Shown one piece after another: positions 11,784 to 11,861 of a stretch of DNA of 11,861 nucleotides. Position numbers and translations under genes: made by a program. Each line of letters begins with the position of its first letter. The first letter of the stretch is position 1. Below the pieces are notes generated by a model, which was given only the letters and a program-made list of their open reading frames with translations, ran no database searches and was not told the origin of the DNA. The stretch comes from Rhizobium sp. Q54 (GTDB taxonomy: Bacteria > Pseudomonadota > Alphaproteobacteria > Rhizobiales > Beijerinckiaceae), in the NCBI GenBank assembly GCA_945903655.1, contig CAMDOY010000082.1:1-11861 (forward strand). Direction: 5' to 3'.

Positions 11784-11861
11784 ATGTTGCCGGAGGTTCG
11801 GATGGCGCGTGTTTTGGATGCGATTGCTTCGCATCGGGCGGGACGCTTGAGTTGTGTCGAA
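11784..11861 (+). mobile_element. Start of an insertion-sequence transposase gene (partial, runs off the window)
   Basis: ATG at 11784 has GGAGG 5 nt upstream and opens a frame of 26 codons to the window edge: MLPEVRMARVLDAIASHRAG, then RLSCVE. The pattern VLDAI..HRAGRLSCVEA recalls the N-terminus of ISNCY-type transposases, in which a 'RGRLT..EAAE.LG.SERxFRR' helix-turn-helix follows. The gene body is missing, so the family is tentative. The element appears to have inserted upstream of the exported GyrI-like gene; no target duplication can be checked here. Confidence 0.55.

Noticed and set aside
1..11861. tRNA, rRNA or CRISPR array
   Set aside because: No cloverleaf-like segment, rRNA stretch or regularly spaced repeat was found by reading; the only tandem repeats are the 6-nt tract and the 25-bp pair at the right edge.

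Overview
The window is a GC-rich, densely packed stretch of bacterial chromosome. It most resembles an alphaproteobacterium, probably of the Hyphomicrobiales (Rhizobiales). Reasons are the ccmC-ccmD-ccmG cytochrome c maturation order, ccm genes converging on an ftsY-yciB pair, the style of the DsbB, RlmN and NDUFAF5-like methyltransferase sequences, and the strong G/C third-position bias. The taxonomic call is an inference from gene content, not from a marker gene.

Layout. Positions 1-804 (+) hold the end of a ccm operon: the ccmC tail, ccmD and ccmG, each overlapping the next by 4 nt. Facing it on the minus strand is an operon transcribed ftsY (2806 to 1733), yciB (1731 to 1117), then a small secreted Cys-containing protein (1104 to 808). 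Rightward, a RluA-family pseudouridine synthase (2897-3634) and dsbB (3736-4248) run forward. dsbB abuts, with no intervening base, a minus-strand coiled-coil protein (4566 to 4249) that lies downstream of rlmN (5880 to 4639).

Positions about 5980-6690 are clearly richer in A/T. They hold one NYN-domain (PIN-like nuclease) gene with its own sigma70-type promoter and a short two-hairpin leader whose second hairpin resembles an intrinsic terminator. Its reading frame runs 77 nt into the 3' end of an opposing thioesterase gene. This looks like a single-gene insertion and is the most interesting part of the window.

Positions 6692-8289 (-) encode an iron-type alcohol dehydrogenase translationally coupled to a hotdog-fold thioesterase. 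Positions 8406-8964 (-) encode a Gly/Tyr/Ala-rich surface-type protein whose signal peptide lies in a different frame from the rest. A hairpin terminator follows it. Positions 9042-9935 (-) encode an NDUFAF5-like methyltransferase, divergent from an NAPE-PLD/UlaG-type metallo-beta-lactamase-fold hydrolase (9979-11004, +). A secreted GyrI-like-domain protein (11616 to 11011, -) has a very good promoter.

The right edge (11721-11861) carries a tandem 25-bp repeat and the first 26 codons of a probable insertion-sequence transposase.

Shared themes: extracytoplasmic thiol chemistry (CcmG, DsbB, possibly the Cys-containing secreted protein), membrane protein targeting and envelope (FtsY, YciB), and RNA modification (RluA-type, RlmN). 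No rRNA, tRNA or CRISPR array is visible.
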